A stretch of 34,555 nucleotides of DNA from an uncultured Bacilli bacterium (GCA_910583685.1 CAJTXY010000012.1:1-34555); one strand, 5' to 3'. Positions 1 to 8,451 are shown, counted from the first letter of the stretch. Numbers and translations are program-made. The notes: generated by a model not told the origin, from the letters alone.

Positions 1-1985
1 ATGATGCTGGTAACGAAGTAATGGGAACGAGATTTAGAGGACAGTTAAGAATAGAGGCAACCCAAGCAGTAAATACCATTAACCCTCCAAAAATGGATGA
101 GAATATGATACCCGTAGTTTATAATGAAACATCTAGTAACTGGGAGAAGGCAAGTAATGATAACTGGTATAATTATAATGCAGGCAAGTGGGCCAATGCT
201 GTGACCTTAGGAAAAAATAAAATATTTGATAGTTCTTCTAATCACAATGCTGGAACAATAAATGGTGGAAAAAAGTTGTCAGATTCAATAGAGCTCGATG
301 GAGAAGATGACTTCTTCGACTGTGGATATGCAAATTATAATTTTAAAAATAAAATGACCTATGTACTTCGATTTCAATTATTAAGCCAGCCAACCAAGAA
401 TGTTGTATTTATCGGGAATCAGGAAGCTGGAGGAAGTGTAATTGCTTACAACAACAATAGTAAATCCATAGTATTTCAACTATACTCTAATGAAGAATCT
501 GCCTATCAAAATGTTTCTGTACAAACTAATTTTGAACTTAATAAATATTATACAGTAGTAGCTACCTATGATGGAAATGTGATGAGACTATATTTGAATG
601 GTAAAGAAATAGGCAATAAAACAGTATCCTTAACAATTAAGGAAACACCAGTGCCAATTGCGATAGGAGGAAATCCAGAAATCAATGGCACAGCTATAAA
701 TAATTCTAATATAAAGGTAAGCGATGCCTTAACTTTTGATAAAGAAATAAGTCAAGGAGAGGTTGAAAAAAACTATAGTACAACAGTAAGCTTAGGCTCA
801 ACCAAACCATTATTCTATTATAACTTTGCAAAAGAAAATAAAGTGGAAAATGGAAGTGTTATACCAATGGATGCCATTGAGACAATGTGGGTATGGATTC
901 CAAGGTATTCCTATACCATAGCCTCAGAAGATGGGACAAACTATTATGGAAAACAAGGAGAGTATTTAAGTGCAGCCCCAACACAAGCCTTACCGGGAGA
1001 AATCGATGTCAAATTCGTAAATCAAAGACAAAAAGATAAAGGAAATGCACAGTATAAAGTGAGTGAAGGAGTAAGTGGATGGAGAACGCCAGATGCCTTT
1101 ACCTTTGGAGGAGAAGAGTTATCAGGAATATGGGTAGGAAAGTTTGAAACGAGTAGCAGTAACCCTTCAGCAGAGAATGGAGGAGGAAATACAACAGGGC
1201 TAGATGCAATGATCAAACCAAATGTTGCTAGTTGGAGATTTATTCAAGTAGCAAATTTAGCAGAAGTCTCACGAAATGTAACAAGGAATAATAATCGTTA
1301 TGGGTTTGGAACTACATTAGACTCCCACGCAATGAAGAATAGCGAATGGGCCGTTGTATCTTATCTTTCCCAAAGTAAATATGGAAAACTAGGAAACAAG
1401 GATTATAGTGGAGCAAATAAAGAGATCTATCAAAATAAATCTAATCAATTCATAACAGGCTGCAGTTATGGTGCACCAAGTAATAGTAATACAGACTATG
1501 GATGCCAATATACTTATGATATAAAAGGACAAGGAACAGGAGCCTCTACCACAGGAACGATATATGGAATCTATGATATGAGTGGAGGAAGTTGGGAATA
1601 TGTAATGGGAGTCTATGCCTTAAATGGAAACAAGTATTCTGGAACTGGTTTAGGTGACGATAAAGGAATTAATGGAAACTCAGGTTATACAGGTCTTTTA
1701 AGTGATGGAACTACTTTTACGGGCAAAGACTGGTTAGAGGCTAAATACTATAACTTTTATGAAAGCAGTGATTTTAATAATGCTTGTAATAAAAAGCAAT
1801 GCATATCACACAATTATTTAGAAACGACTAATTGGTATAATGATCAAGCGGAATTAATAGGCGAAATTTACCCATGGTCAGTATCAGGTGGTGACTGTTT
1901 TAGAGAGGTAGCAGGAATCTTCGCTTATGGAGGTTCGTATGGATCCAATATAGGAAACTTTTCATTTAGATTGGTATTGAGTTAA
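1..1985 (+). CDS. LamG / formylglycine-generating-enzyme-like surface protein, 5' partial
   Basis: The reading frame is open from base 3, before the first in-frame ATG at base 21, so the gene very probably begins outside the window and its N-terminus, including any signal peptide, is missing. Bases ~290-780 encode a concanavalin A/LamG-like jelly-roll with the hallmark phrases YYTVVATYDG and MRLYLNGKEIG. Bases ~860-1985 resemble the FGE-sulfatase (SUMF1) fold: it opens with ETMWVWIPRYSYTI, has IYGIYDMSGGSWEYVMG, and ends GNFSFRLVLS where active FGEs have a G-F-R signature. The second half holds several cysteines (for example NACNKKQC and GGDCFREV), but I see no clear FGE active-site arrangement, so a binding or structural role is more likely than formylglycine formation. 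The section NPPKMDENMIPVVY precedes the LamG domain. It is probably displayed on the cell surface and followed by a terminator. The domain calls are by pattern only. Confidence 0.8.
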   Translation, partial: DAGNEVMGTRFRGQLRIEATQAVNTINPPKMDENMIPVVYNETSSNWEKASNDNWYNYNAGKWANAVTLGKNKIFDSSSNHNAGTINGGKKLSDSIELDGEDDFFDCGYANYNFKNKMTYVLRFQLLSQPTKNVVFIGNQEAGGSVIAYNNNSKSIVFQLYSNEESAYQNVSVQTNFELNKYYTVVATYDGNVMRLYLNGKEIGNKTVSLTIKETPVPIAIGGNPEINGTAINNSNIKVSDALTFDKEISQGEVEKNYSTTVSLGSTKPLFYYNFAKENKVENGSVIPMDAIETMWVWIPRYSYTIASEDGTNYYGKQGEYLSAAPTQALPGEIDVKFVNQRQKDKGNAQYKVSEGVSGWRTPDAFTFGGEELSGIWVGKFETSSSNPSAENGGGNTTGLDAMIKPNVASWRFIQVANLAEVSRNVTRNNNRYGFGTTLDSHAMKNSEWAVVSYLSQSKYGKLGNKDYSGANKEIYQNKSNQFITGCSYGAPSNSNTDYGCQYTYDIKGQGTGASTTGTIYGIYDMSGGSWEYVMGVYALNGNKYSGTGLGDDKGINGNSGYTGLLSDGTTFTGKDWLEAKYYNFYESSDFNNACNKKQCISHNYLETTNWYNDQAELIGEIYPWSVSGGDCFREVAGIFAYGGSYGSNIGNFSFRLVLS

Positions 1986-2013
1986 TCTATCATTCTAGAA
2001 TAATAAAAATTAG

Positions 2014-2051
2014 ATGCTAGGAATAAATAATTTCATTCTTAGCATTTTTTT
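2014..2051 (+). terminator. Intrinsic terminator after the LamG/FGE-like gene
   Basis: The 11-bp arms ATGCTAGGAAT (2014-2024) and ATTCTTAGCAT (2035-2045) pair with one G-T wobble around a 10-base loop. A run of seven T follows at 2045-2051. It isolates ligA from the upstream gene. Confidence 0.88.
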
Positions 2052-2071
2052 AGTCAATATGCTCTAAATCG

Positions 2072-2101
2072 TTGCATATCGACTAACAGGTTTGTTAAAA
2101 T
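2072..2101 (+). promoter_or_regulatory. Candidate sigma-A promoter of ligA
   Basis: TTGCAT (2072-2077) and TAAAAT (2096-2101) are 18 bases apart, just downstream of the terminator and 15 bases before the ligA start. The -10 box is imperfect, so this is moderate evidence. The ribosome site GGTGAT at 2108-2113 follows at once, implying a very short leader. Confidence 0.45.
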
Positions 2102-2116
2102 AAAGATGGTGATAAT

Positions 2117-4120
2117 ATGAAAAGAGAAATAACGATTGAGAGAATGAATGAACTAATTGAAATTATAAATGAAGCAGATTATAATTATCACACTTTAGAT
2201 AATCCGACAATTACCGATCAGGAGTACGACAAATACTTAAGAGAGCTTTTCGATATTGAAGCATCCCACCCAGAATGGGTAAGGGAAGATTCGCCAACAG
2301 GCCACGCTGGTGGAAAAGTAATTGATGGATTTAAAAAAGTTTCCCATAAAATCCCTATGATGTCTTTAAGTGATGTATTTAATGAAAGTGAAGTAATTGC
2401 ATTTGATGAGCGAATCCAAAAAGAGCATATTCATCCTAAATATGTATGTGAATTAAAAATTGATGGACTTTCTGTTTCTTTGTTATACGAAAAGGGAAAA
2501 TTGGTTCGTGCCGCAACACGGGGAGACGGTATAATCGGAGAGGACATTACCCATAATGTCAAAACAATTAAATCAATTCCGTTAAAGTTAAAGGAAGAAG
2601 TAGATATTGAAGTACGTGGCGAAATTTATATGGCAAAGAAAACCTTGGAACAAATAAATGAACAAAGACAAAAGAGGAAGGAGCCCCTCTTACAAAACTG
2701 TAGAAATGCAGCGGCAGGATCTATTCGCCAATTTGACTCCAAAGTAGCAGCCCAGCGAAAACTAGATGCCTTCATCTATCATTTACCAAATCCATTAGAC
2801 TACAATATAACAACCCACCAGGAATCGCTAGATTATATGAAAAAACTAGGTTTTAAAACCAATCCTAACAATAAACTAGTAAATAGTATAAAGGAAGTTT
2901 TGGAATTTATTGAAGAAAAAGCAAGTATTAGAAAAGAGCTTCCTTATGATATTGATGGGGTAGTTATTAAAGTGAATAACATAAAAGAACAACAATCTTT
3001 AGGCTTTACTGCGAAATACCCCAAATGGGCAACTGCCTATAAATTTCCTGCAGAAGAAGTATTGACCAAACTGAAAGATATTATTTTTACAGTGGGAAGA
3101 ACCGGACAAATTACTCCCAATGCAGTACTAGAACCGGTAATCGTAATGGGTTCTACAATATCAAGGGCGACACTCCATAATGAAGACTATGTAAAAATGA
3201 AAGACTTGCGTATTGGTGATATTGTCTCAATTCGTAAGGCAGGCGATGTGATCCCAGAAGTAGTAGAAGTAAAAAAAGAACGTCGTAATGGAAAAGAGCT
3301 TCCATTTCAAATGATAGAAAAATGCCCAATGTGTAACAGTAATTTAATTAAAAAAGAAGAGCAAGTAGATTACTATTGTCCCAATAATTCTTGTCCTGCT
3401 AGAAATGTAGAGAAACTGATTCATTTCTCATCACGTGGTGCAATGAATATTGATGGATTAGGAGAAGGAATTATGGAAGACTTATATAATTTCGGCTTCG
3501 TAAAAACAATAGATGATATCTATTTATTAAAAAATCATAAAAATGATTTAATTGAACTAGAAGGCTATGGAGAAAAATCAATTGAAAAGTTATTAAATTC
3601 CATTGAAAAAAGCAAGGAAAACTCACTAGAGAGGTTATTATTTGGCTTAGGAATCAGTAATGTAGGTAGTAAAACAGCGAAAGTTTTAGCCACATATTTT
3701 GGCAATTTAGACCAGCTAGTAGCAACCCCAGAAGAACAACTCCAAAAAATACCAGATATAGGACAGATTATTGCAACAAGCATAGCCACCTTTTTTCAAA
3801 AAGAAGAAAATCAAATATTAATTCAAAAATTGAAAGAATTTGGATTGAATATGCAATATTTAGGAAAAAAAATAGAAATAGATGAAGAATTTGCAAATAA
3901 AAGCTTTGTTTTAACAGGAACACTTACAAAATTTTCAAGGGAAGAGGCCAAAGAGAAAATAGAGCATTTGGGTGGAAAAACAACAGGATCTGTTTCCAAA
4001 AAAACATCGGTTGTAATTGTAGGCGACAGTCCAGGTAGCAAATACGAACGTGCCAAAGAATTAGGAATAGCAGTATGGACAGAAGATGAATTTTTAGATA
4101 AATTAAAAGATAAATTTTAA
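2117..4120 (+). CDS. ligA: NAD-dependent DNA ligase LigA
   Basis: Seals nicks in duplex DNA using NAD+, joining Okazaki fragments and finishing repair; essential in most bacteria. At 667 residues it has the usual family length. An N-terminal Ia region (YNYHTLDNPTITDQEYD, ~23-39) is followed by the adenylation domain with the AMP-accepting lysine K114 in CELKIDGLSVSL. The OB domain follows (around FTVGRTGQITPNAVLEPV). A four-cysteine zinc finger lies at C403, C406, C421 and C426, then the helix-hairpin-helix repeats and a C-terminal BRCT domain (~590-667) starting near FVLTGTLTKFSREEA. All key residues are present. The ATG at 2117 has GGTGAT seven bases upstream, complementary to the 16S tail. 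It is a single-gene transcription unit between two terminators, adjacent to but not part of the capsule operon. Confidence 0.98.
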   Translation: MKREITIERMNELIEIINEADYNYHTLDNPTITDQEYDKYLRELFDIEASHPEWVREDSPTGHAGGKVIDGFKKVSHKIPMMSLSDVFNESEVIAFDERIQKEHIHPKYVCELKIDGLSVSLLYEKGKLVRAATRGDGIIGEDITHNVKTIKSIPLKLKEEVDIEVRGEIYMAKKTLEQINEQRQKRKEPLLQNCRNAAAGSIRQFDSKVAAQRKLDAFIYHLPNPLDYNITTHQESLDYMKKLGFKTNPNNKLVNSIKEVLEFIEEKASIRKELPYDIDGVVIKVNNIKEQQSLGFTAKYPKWATAYKFPAEEVLTKLKDIIFTVGRTGQITPNAVLEPVIVMGSTISRATLHNEDYVKMKDLRIGDIVSIRKAGDVIPEVVEVKKERRNGKELPFQMIEKCPMCNSNLIKKEEQVDYYCPNNSCPARNVEKLIHFSSRGAMNIDGLGEGIMEDLYNFGFVKTIDDIYLLKNHKNDLIELEGYGEKSIEKLLNSIEKSKENSLERLLFGLGISNVGSKTAKVLATYFGNLDQLVATPEEQLQKIPDIGQIIATSIATFFQKEENQILIQKLKEFGLNMQYLGKKIEIDEEFANKSFVLTGTLTKFSREEAKEKIEHLGGKTTGSVSKKTSVVIVGDSPGSKYERAKELGIAVWTEDEFLDKLKDKF

Positions 4121-4155
4121 AAGTTATTATAATGAAAAAAGTAATAACTTTTTTT
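4119..4155 (+). terminator. Intrinsic terminator after ligA
   Basis: The 11-bp arms AAAAGTTATTA (4119-4129) and TAATAACTTTT (4142-4152) form a hairpin with a 12-base loop and a T tract to 4155. The 5' arm begins inside the ligA stop codon. It separates ligA from the capsule promoter. Confidence 0.88.
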
Positions 4156-4185
4156 GTGGAAAAAAATAAAATAGAAAATCAAAAA

Positions 4186-4205
4186 AACATAAATCGAACA
4201 TAAAT
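4186..4205 (+). repeat. Phased 9-bp direct repeat next to the capsule promoter
   Basis: AACATAAAT occurs twice (4186-4194 and 4197-4205) separated by CG, giving an 11-bp period, about one helical turn. It ends two bases before the -35 box at 4208. The position and phasing fit an activator site of the winged-helix response-regulator type, but no regulator gene is in the window, so the role is inference. The surroundings are A/T-rich and could also act as an UP element. Confidence 0.5.
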
Positions 4206-4207
4206 TC

Positions 4208-4235
4208 TTGACAAATTTCAAAAATGTGGTATAAT
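4208..4235 (+). promoter_or_regulatory. Strong sigma-A promoter of the capsule operon
   Basis: A consensus TTGACA (4208-4213) and a consensus TATAAT (4230-4235) are separated by 16 bases, with an extended -10 TGG directly before the -10. This is the closest match to consensus in the window. The start of transcription would fall near 4242, leaving a leader of about 25 bases with no room for a riboswitch or attenuator. Confidence 0.85.
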
Positions 4236-4250
4236 ATGTCCAAACAAAAA

Positions 4251-4256
4251 AGGGGG
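4251..4256 (+). promoter_or_regulatory. Ribosome site that decides the start of the chain-length regulator
   Basis: AGGGGG lies 10 bases before the ATG at 4267 but only one base before the in-frame TTG at 4258. The spacing therefore favours ATG 4267 over the longer TTG form. Confidence 0.7.
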
Positions 4257-4266
4257 ATTGAAGTTG

Positions 4267-4953
4267 ATGGAAGAAATCAATTTAAAAGAACTATGTCAAT
4301 ATTTTATGACAAAAAGCTATATTGCAATTATCGCAATTATTATCTGTTTATTAGTGGGGAATATTTACTTATTCTGCTTTCAAACACCACTATATAAAAG
4401 TACAACCTCGTTGGTACTTGTTAATGAGGAAAGAAGTACAGCAAGTATTACACAAAATGATATTAACTTAAATAACAACTTAGTATCTACTTATAGTGAA
4501 ATTATTAAAAGTAGAAATGTATTATCGCAAGTAGTAAAAGAATTAGGATTAAATGAAAGTGTGGAAAACTTATCACATTGTGTAAGTGTATCATCAGTTA
4601 CTAATACACAAATTATAAAAGTAGACGTAAGCCGTGAATCAAAAGAAGAAGCAAAATTAATTGCTAATGAAATTGCTAAAGTATTCTCTAAAGAAGTTAG
4701 AAGTATTTATAGAATTCAGAATATCTCAGTAGTGGATAAAGCTCAACTTGCAAAAAGTCCATATAACATCAATATTATTAAACAAAATGCTGCATATGCA
4801 GCAATTGGTATGATAGTAGGTATGGTAATTATATTTATTATATTCTACTTTGATACTTCAATAAAGGATGCCAAAACAGTAGAAGATAAATTAGGATTAA
4901 CTGTTTTAGGTGTAGTTCCTAAGGTGGGTGATAAAAATGGGTCGAAAAAATAA
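4267..4953 (+). CDS. cpsC: Wzz/CpsC-type polysaccharide chain-length regulator and kinase activator
   Basis: Polysaccharide co-polymerase of the YveK/CpsC (Wzz) family. It sets polymer length and, in Gram-positives, supplies the membrane activator for a separate tyrosine kinase. 228 residues: short cytoplasmic N-terminus (MEEINLKELCQYFM), first membrane segment ~16-34, an extracellular alpha/beta region (YKSTTSLVLVNEE ... VVDKAQLAKSPYNIN) and second membrane segment ~172-193, followed by a cytoplasmic tail (DTSIKDAKTVEDKLGLTVLGVVPK) that in this family contacts the kinase. There is no kinase domain of its own, matching the split Gram-positive arrangement. The ATG at 4267 is chosen over TTG 4258 on ribosome-site spacing. 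First gene of the operon; it overlaps the kinase gene by 17 bases. The order here (regulator, kinase, PHP phosphatase) matches Bacillus ywqC-ywqD-ywqE. Confidence 0.92.
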   Translation: MEEINLKELCQYFMTKSYIAIIAIIICLLVGNIYLFCFQTPLYKSTTSLVLVNEERSTASITQNDINLNNNLVSTYSEIIKSRNVLSQVVKELGLNESVENLSHCVSVSSVTNTQIIKVDVSRESKEEAKLIANEIAKVFSKEVRSIYRIQNISVVDKAQLAKSPYNINIIKQNAAYAAIGMIVGMVIIFIIFYFDTSIKDAKTVEDKLGLTVLGVVPKVGDKNGSKK

Positions 4954-6229
4954 TAAAAATAGAAATAGAAATCAAAAACCATATCAAAATCAACAACCTA
5001 GAAAACTGGAAAGAGAAGAATTAGAAGTAATTGGCACAGAAAAACAGGATGTTGTCATTGAAGTGATTGAGCCAGTAATGCAACAACCAGTACAAACACA
5101 GATGAATGTAGGAAATCAAGAAATAAAAAAAGAAGAAAAAGGGGAAATAAATTCTATGCCAAAAGAAATGGGTGAAAAAACGGTATCATACCAACAAATG
5201 CCACAACAGCCATTACCACAGCAAGTAATGTATAATCAAATGCCATATGGAACAGTACCAACACAACAGCAAGGATTGCAAATGCCACAACAACCAACAC
5301 AACAACAGGTAATGTATAATCAAATGCCATATGGGGCAGTACCAACACAACAACCAATGAACCAGATGCCATCTCAACAACCAATGAATCAAATGCCATA
5401 TCAGCAAATGCCATTACCAATAGTAGAACAGCCAGTAGCTTATCAACAAGAAGTACAACCAGTAATGGAAGAAATAGTAAATGAGAAAATAGAAACTAAT
5501 TTACCAGCTAAAAAAATACAGTTATTAATTACTAAAAATCCAAAGTCATCTTTCAGTGAATCTATAAAATCAATAAGAACGAACCTACAATTTGCAAGTG
5601 TAGAAAAAGAAATTAAAGTGATACTAGTATCTTCTCCTGAGCCAGGTGATGGTAAAAGTTTAATTTCATCAAATCTAGCAGGAGCTTATGCACAAGAAAA
5701 TAAAAAGGTCTTAATTATTGACTGCGATTTACGTAAAGGTAGACAAGCAGAGATATTTAAAGTGAAAAAATCACCAACAACAGGTTATACAAACTTAATC
5801 TTAAACTACAAAAAAGAAGAAAAGAAAGAAAATAAAAAAGAAGCTAAAAAAGAGGAAAAATTCAACTTTGGAGATTATATCTGTGAAACAGGCATTGAAA
5901 ATATGGATTTAATTCCAAATGGACCAACGCCACCAAATCCAATCGAACTTTTATCATCTTCTAAAAATAAAGAATTATTAGAGGAATTAAAGAAAATATA
6001 TGATGTCATTATTCTAGACTGTCCACCAGTACTTGGACTAAGTGATGCACTTATTATGACAAAATATAGTGATGCCAATATCATCGTTATATCAAAGGGA
6101 AAAACAAAAGTAGAGTCACTTGCTGAAGTAAAGAAAAGCTTTGAAAAGATAAATAGTACAATTACAGGGGTTATTACTAATAAAGCAAAAAGTAAGCATA
6201 ATTCGTATTATGGTTACTATGGTAAATAA
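4937..6229 (+). CDS. cpsD: CpsD/CapB-type bacterial tyrosine kinase with long Gln-rich N-terminus
   Basis: BY-kinase that autophosphorylates on a C-terminal tyrosine cluster and controls polysaccharide export and length with the upstream activator. The catalytic part (~193-430) carries Walker A (PGDGKS, 236-241), Walker A' (LIIDCD, 259-264), Walker B with D361 (VIILDCPP), and ends with the Tyr cluster SYYGYYGK. Two things are unusual. Residues 1-~190 are a low-complexity extension rich in Gln, Pro and Met, with a 28-residue tandem repeat; most CpsD-type kinases are only ~230 residues long. A 17-residue Lys/Glu-only-like insert (292-308) sits between the A' and B motifs. An in-frame GTG at 4928 is possible, but AAGGTGG at 4921-4927 is correctly spaced for ATG 4937. 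The reading frame is intact throughout, so the extension is coding and not a fusion error. Confidence 0.93.
   Translation: MGRKNNKNRNRNQKPYQNQQPRKLEREELEVIGTEKQDVVIEVIEPVMQQPVQTQMNVGNQEIKKEEKGEINSMPKEMGEKTVSYQQMPQQPLPQQVMYNQMPYGTVPTQQQGLQMPQQPTQQQVMYNQMPYGAVPTQQPMNQMPSQQPMNQMPYQQMPLPIVEQPVAYQQEVQPVMEEIVNEKIETNLPAKKIQLLITKNPKSSFSESIKSIRTNLQFASVEKEIKVILVSSPEPGDGKSLISSNLAGAYAQENKKVLIIDCDLRKGRQAEIFKVKKSPTTGYTNLILNYKKEEKKENKKEAKKEEKFNFGDYICETGIENMDLIPNGPTPPNPIELLSSSKNKELLEELKKIYDVIILDCPPVLGLSDALIMTKYSDANIIVISKGKTKVESLAEVKKSFEKINSTITGVITNKAKSKHNSYYGYYGK
5190..5415 (+). repeat. Coding tandem repeats in the kinase extension
   Basis: A 26-base identical block beginning GTAATGTATAATCAAATG occurs at 5225-5250 and 5309-5334 (84-base period, 28 residues) and continues with only two mismatches over ~44 bases. 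A second, 24-base period repeat encodes QQPMNQMP twice just downstream. The high nucleotide identity suggests recent duplication or slippage. Confidence 0.85.
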
Positions 6230-6231
6230 AA

Positions 6232-6957
6232 ATGAAAGATTTACATTCACATATTCTACCAGCAATTGATGATGGTAGTAGAAGCATAGAAGAAAGTCTA
6301 GAAATATTAAAAAAAGCAGAAAAAGCAGGAATTACAGATATTATGCTAACACCACACTATATAAGAAATAGTAACTTTACTGCGAATAACTATCAGAAAA
6401 TGATGAATCTAAATATGTTATTTCAAGAAGTAGCAAGAGAGGGAATTAATGTTAATTTATACTTAGGAAATGAAGTATATGTGGATGATAATCTTCTTTA
6501 TTTATTACAGATGGGAGAAATCGCAACACTAAATGGGACTAAGTATATCTTAATAGAACTTCCATTTATGAATCGTATTCAAAACTTAAAACAAATTATA
6601 TTTGAATTAGTAAGAAATGGATATGTTCCAATCATTGCCCATCCAGAAAGATACAGATTCGTTCAAAAATATCCTGAAAAATTAGAGGAATATATGGAGA
6701 TGGGAGCCCTATTTCAAGGGAATTATCAAAGTTTGTTCAATAAATATGGACGGGATGCAAAAAAAACTTTAAAAATATTATTAAAAAATAATAGAATACA
6801 GTTTTTAGCAAGTGACATTCATAAAGGAAGCGAAAAATACAACGCAAAAAAAGCATACAAAAAGGTGAAAAAAATAATAAAGAATAAAGAGAAGGTTGAA
6901 GACTTGTTTAATAGAAATTTCGATCGTGTCATTCATAACGATAATATTTCTATTTAA
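6232..6957 (+). CDS. cpsB: PHP-type tyrosine phosphatase CpsB/YwqE
   Basis: Metal-dependent phosphatase of the PHP family that removes phosphate from the cognate BY-kinase. 241 residues, the normal length. Metal ligands expected for the family are visible: H5 and H7 in DLHSHILPAIDDG, H42 in LTPHYI, E81 in LGNEVYVDD, H137 in IIAHPERY with R140 next to it, and D195 and H197 in ASDIHKGS. It begins two bases after the kinase stop with no strong ribosome site of its own, so it is probably translationally coupled to the kinase. Together with the two preceding genes it makes a complete phosphorylation switch for the capsule machinery. Confidence 0.94.
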   Translation: MKDLHSHILPAIDDGSRSIEESLEILKKAEKAGITDIMLTPHYIRNSNFTANNYQKMMNLNMLFQEVAREGINVNLYLGNEVYVDDNLLYLLQMGEIATLNGTKYILIELPFMNRIQNLKQIIFELVRNGYVPIIAHPERYRFVQKYPEKLEEYMEMGALFQGNYQSLFNKYGRDAKKTLKILLKNNRIQFLASDIHKGSEKYNAKKAYKKVKKIIKNKEKVEDLFNRNFDRVIHNDNISI

Positions 6958-6980
6958 ATATATATTTAGGGGGGTTATAT

Positions 6981-7661
6981 ATGTACAAGTACTTAAAACG
7001 TGCAATTGATCTTGCCGTTAGTTTCATATTACTTATTTTATGTAGTATACCAATGATCATCATTGCCATTGCAATCAAATTAGAAAGCAAAGGGCCTGCT
7101 TTATTTAAACAAACAAGAACAGGAAAAGATGGATGTGAGTTTACACTTTATAAGTTTAGAAGTATGGTAAAAGATAACAACATTTACGATTTTAAAACAC
7201 AAGATAAAATGACTCGTGTTGGAAAATTTCTTAGAAAGACAAGCCTAGATGAATTACCACAATTACTAAATATTATAAAAGGAGATATGAGTCTAGTTGG
7301 ACCACGCCCTTGGGTTGTAAAATATGCAGAGAACTTTACAAATTATCAGAAAAAACGCCTAGCAGTGCGTCCTGGTATTACTGGATATGCACAAGCATCT
7401 GGAAGAAACAATCTATCTATTTTTGAAAAAATAGAGTATGATATAGAATATGTAGAGCATCTATCATTAGCAATGGACATTAAAGTAATCTTTATGACAA
7501 TCAAAACTCTATTTATAAAAGAAGGAACTTACGTTACAAAGTCTGTTATTGAAGATGAAATTACAGCACTTAGAGATCATTATCTATTCTCAACAAAAGA
7601 TATGACAGGAGATGTTGAAAAAGCACAATATGAACATGATAAGAATTCTGTAATTGCGTAA
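6981..7661 (+). CDS. Initiating sugar-1-phosphate transferase (undecaprenyl-phosphate phosphoglycosyltransferase)
   Basis: Membrane enzyme that moves a sugar-1-phosphate from a UDP-sugar to undecaprenyl phosphate, the first step in building the repeat unit. 226 residues, the small PglC/EpsL-like monotopic type lacking the extra N-terminal membrane domain of WbaP. One hydrophobic re-entrant helix (~12-33, with CSIPM) is followed by the signature KFRSM (58-62), the catalytic pair D90-E91 in SLDELPQLLNIIKGDMSLVG, GPRP (107-110) and RPGITGYAQASGRN. The strong ribosome site AGGGGGG lies at 6968-6974. The C-terminal ~45 residues are charged and not typical of the core. The sugar cannot be read from sequence. 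Confidence 0.93.
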   Translation: MYKYLKRAIDLAVSFILLILCSIPMIIIAIAIKLESKGPALFKQTRTGKDGCEFTLYKFRSMVKDNNIYDFKTQDKMTRVGKFLRKTSLDELPQLLNIIKGDMSLVGPRPWVVKYAENFTNYQKKRLAVRPGITGYAQASGRNNLSIFEKIEYDIEYVEHLSLAMDIKVIFMTIKTLFIKEGTYVTKSVIEDEITALRDHYLFSTKDMTGDVEKAQYEHDKNSVIA

Positions 7662-7689
7662 ATTTAAAAAGAATAAAAGGGGAAAATTT

Positions 7690-8451
7690 ATGAAAAAAGA
7701 ACTAGTTAGTATTATTGTTCCAGTTTATAATGCAGAAAAATTCATTATAGAAACAATGGAAACAGTTAGAAAACAAACATATACCAATTGGGAACTAATC
7801 TTAGTTGATGACATATCGACAGATAAAAGTTGTCAATTAATTGAAAAGTATCAAAAAAAGTATTCAGATAAAAGAATTTCTTTGATAAAATTAAAGAAAA
7901 AAGCCCTTGCAGCAGGTGCCAGAAATGCTGGAGTGAAAAAAGCCAAGGGTCGCTACATTTGTTTTCTAGATGCTGACGATTTATGGGATAAACACAAACT
8001 AGAAAAACAAGTAGCATTTATGAATACTCATAATTGCGCTTTTTCATATACAGGATATGAATTTGCAGATAGTAGTGGAAAACCATTAGGAACAAAAGTA
8101 TACATAAAAGAAATTTTAACCTACAAACAAGCTTTAAAAAATACCACAATTTGGACAACAACAGTAATGTTTGATATGAAAAAAATTACTAAAAAATTAA
8201 TTGAAATGCCAAATGTAAAAAGTGAAGATACCGCCTGCTGGTGGAAAATCCTAAGAAATGGTTATAAGGCCTATGGATTAAACGAGATACTATCTTATTA
8301 CAGAAGAAGTGAAGGAACCCTTTCAGCAAATAAATTAGAAGCAATTAAAAGAATTTGGAATCTATATAGAAATGTAGAAAATTTAAATATATTCTATAGT
8401 ATATATAACTTTTGTTATTATGCAATGAATGCAGTAAAGAGGAGAATATAA
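7690..8451 (+). CDS. Family 2 glycosyltransferase
   Basis: GT-A fold, inverting, nucleotide-sugar-dependent transferase that likely adds a sugar to the growing lipid-linked repeat unit at the inner membrane face. 253 residues. It starts VSIIVPVYNAEKFI (6-19), has VDD (39-41), the metal-binding DADD (94-97) in CFLDADDLWD, and a W-rich acceptor region around SEDTACWWKIL. It resembles the TuaG/CpsJ-like group. An upstream in-frame TTG at 7654 overlaps the preceding gene, but AGGGG at 7678-7682 is well placed for ATG 7690. The donor and linkage are unknown. Confidence 0.9.
   Translation: MKKELVSIIVPVYNAEKFIIETMETVRKQTYTNWELILVDDISTDKSCQLIEKYQKKYSDKRISLIKLKKKALAAGARNAGVKKAKGRYICFLDADDLWDKHKLEKQVAFMNTHNCAFSYTGYEFADSSGKPLGTKVYIKEILTYKQALKNTTIWTTTVMFDMKKITKKLIEMPNVKSEDTACWWKILRNGYKAYGLNEILSYYRRSEGTLSANKLEAIKRIWNLYRNVENLNIFYSIYNFCYYAMNAVKRRI

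Noticed and set aside
4258..4266. TTG start for the chain-length regulator
   Set aside because: Ribosome site AGGGGG is one base away; ATG 4267 has correct spacing.
5154..5420. Minus-strand open frames opposite the Gln-rich kinase extension
   Set aside because: They arise from the repetitive CAA/CCA codons of the kinase; composition is low-complexity and there is no ribosome site.
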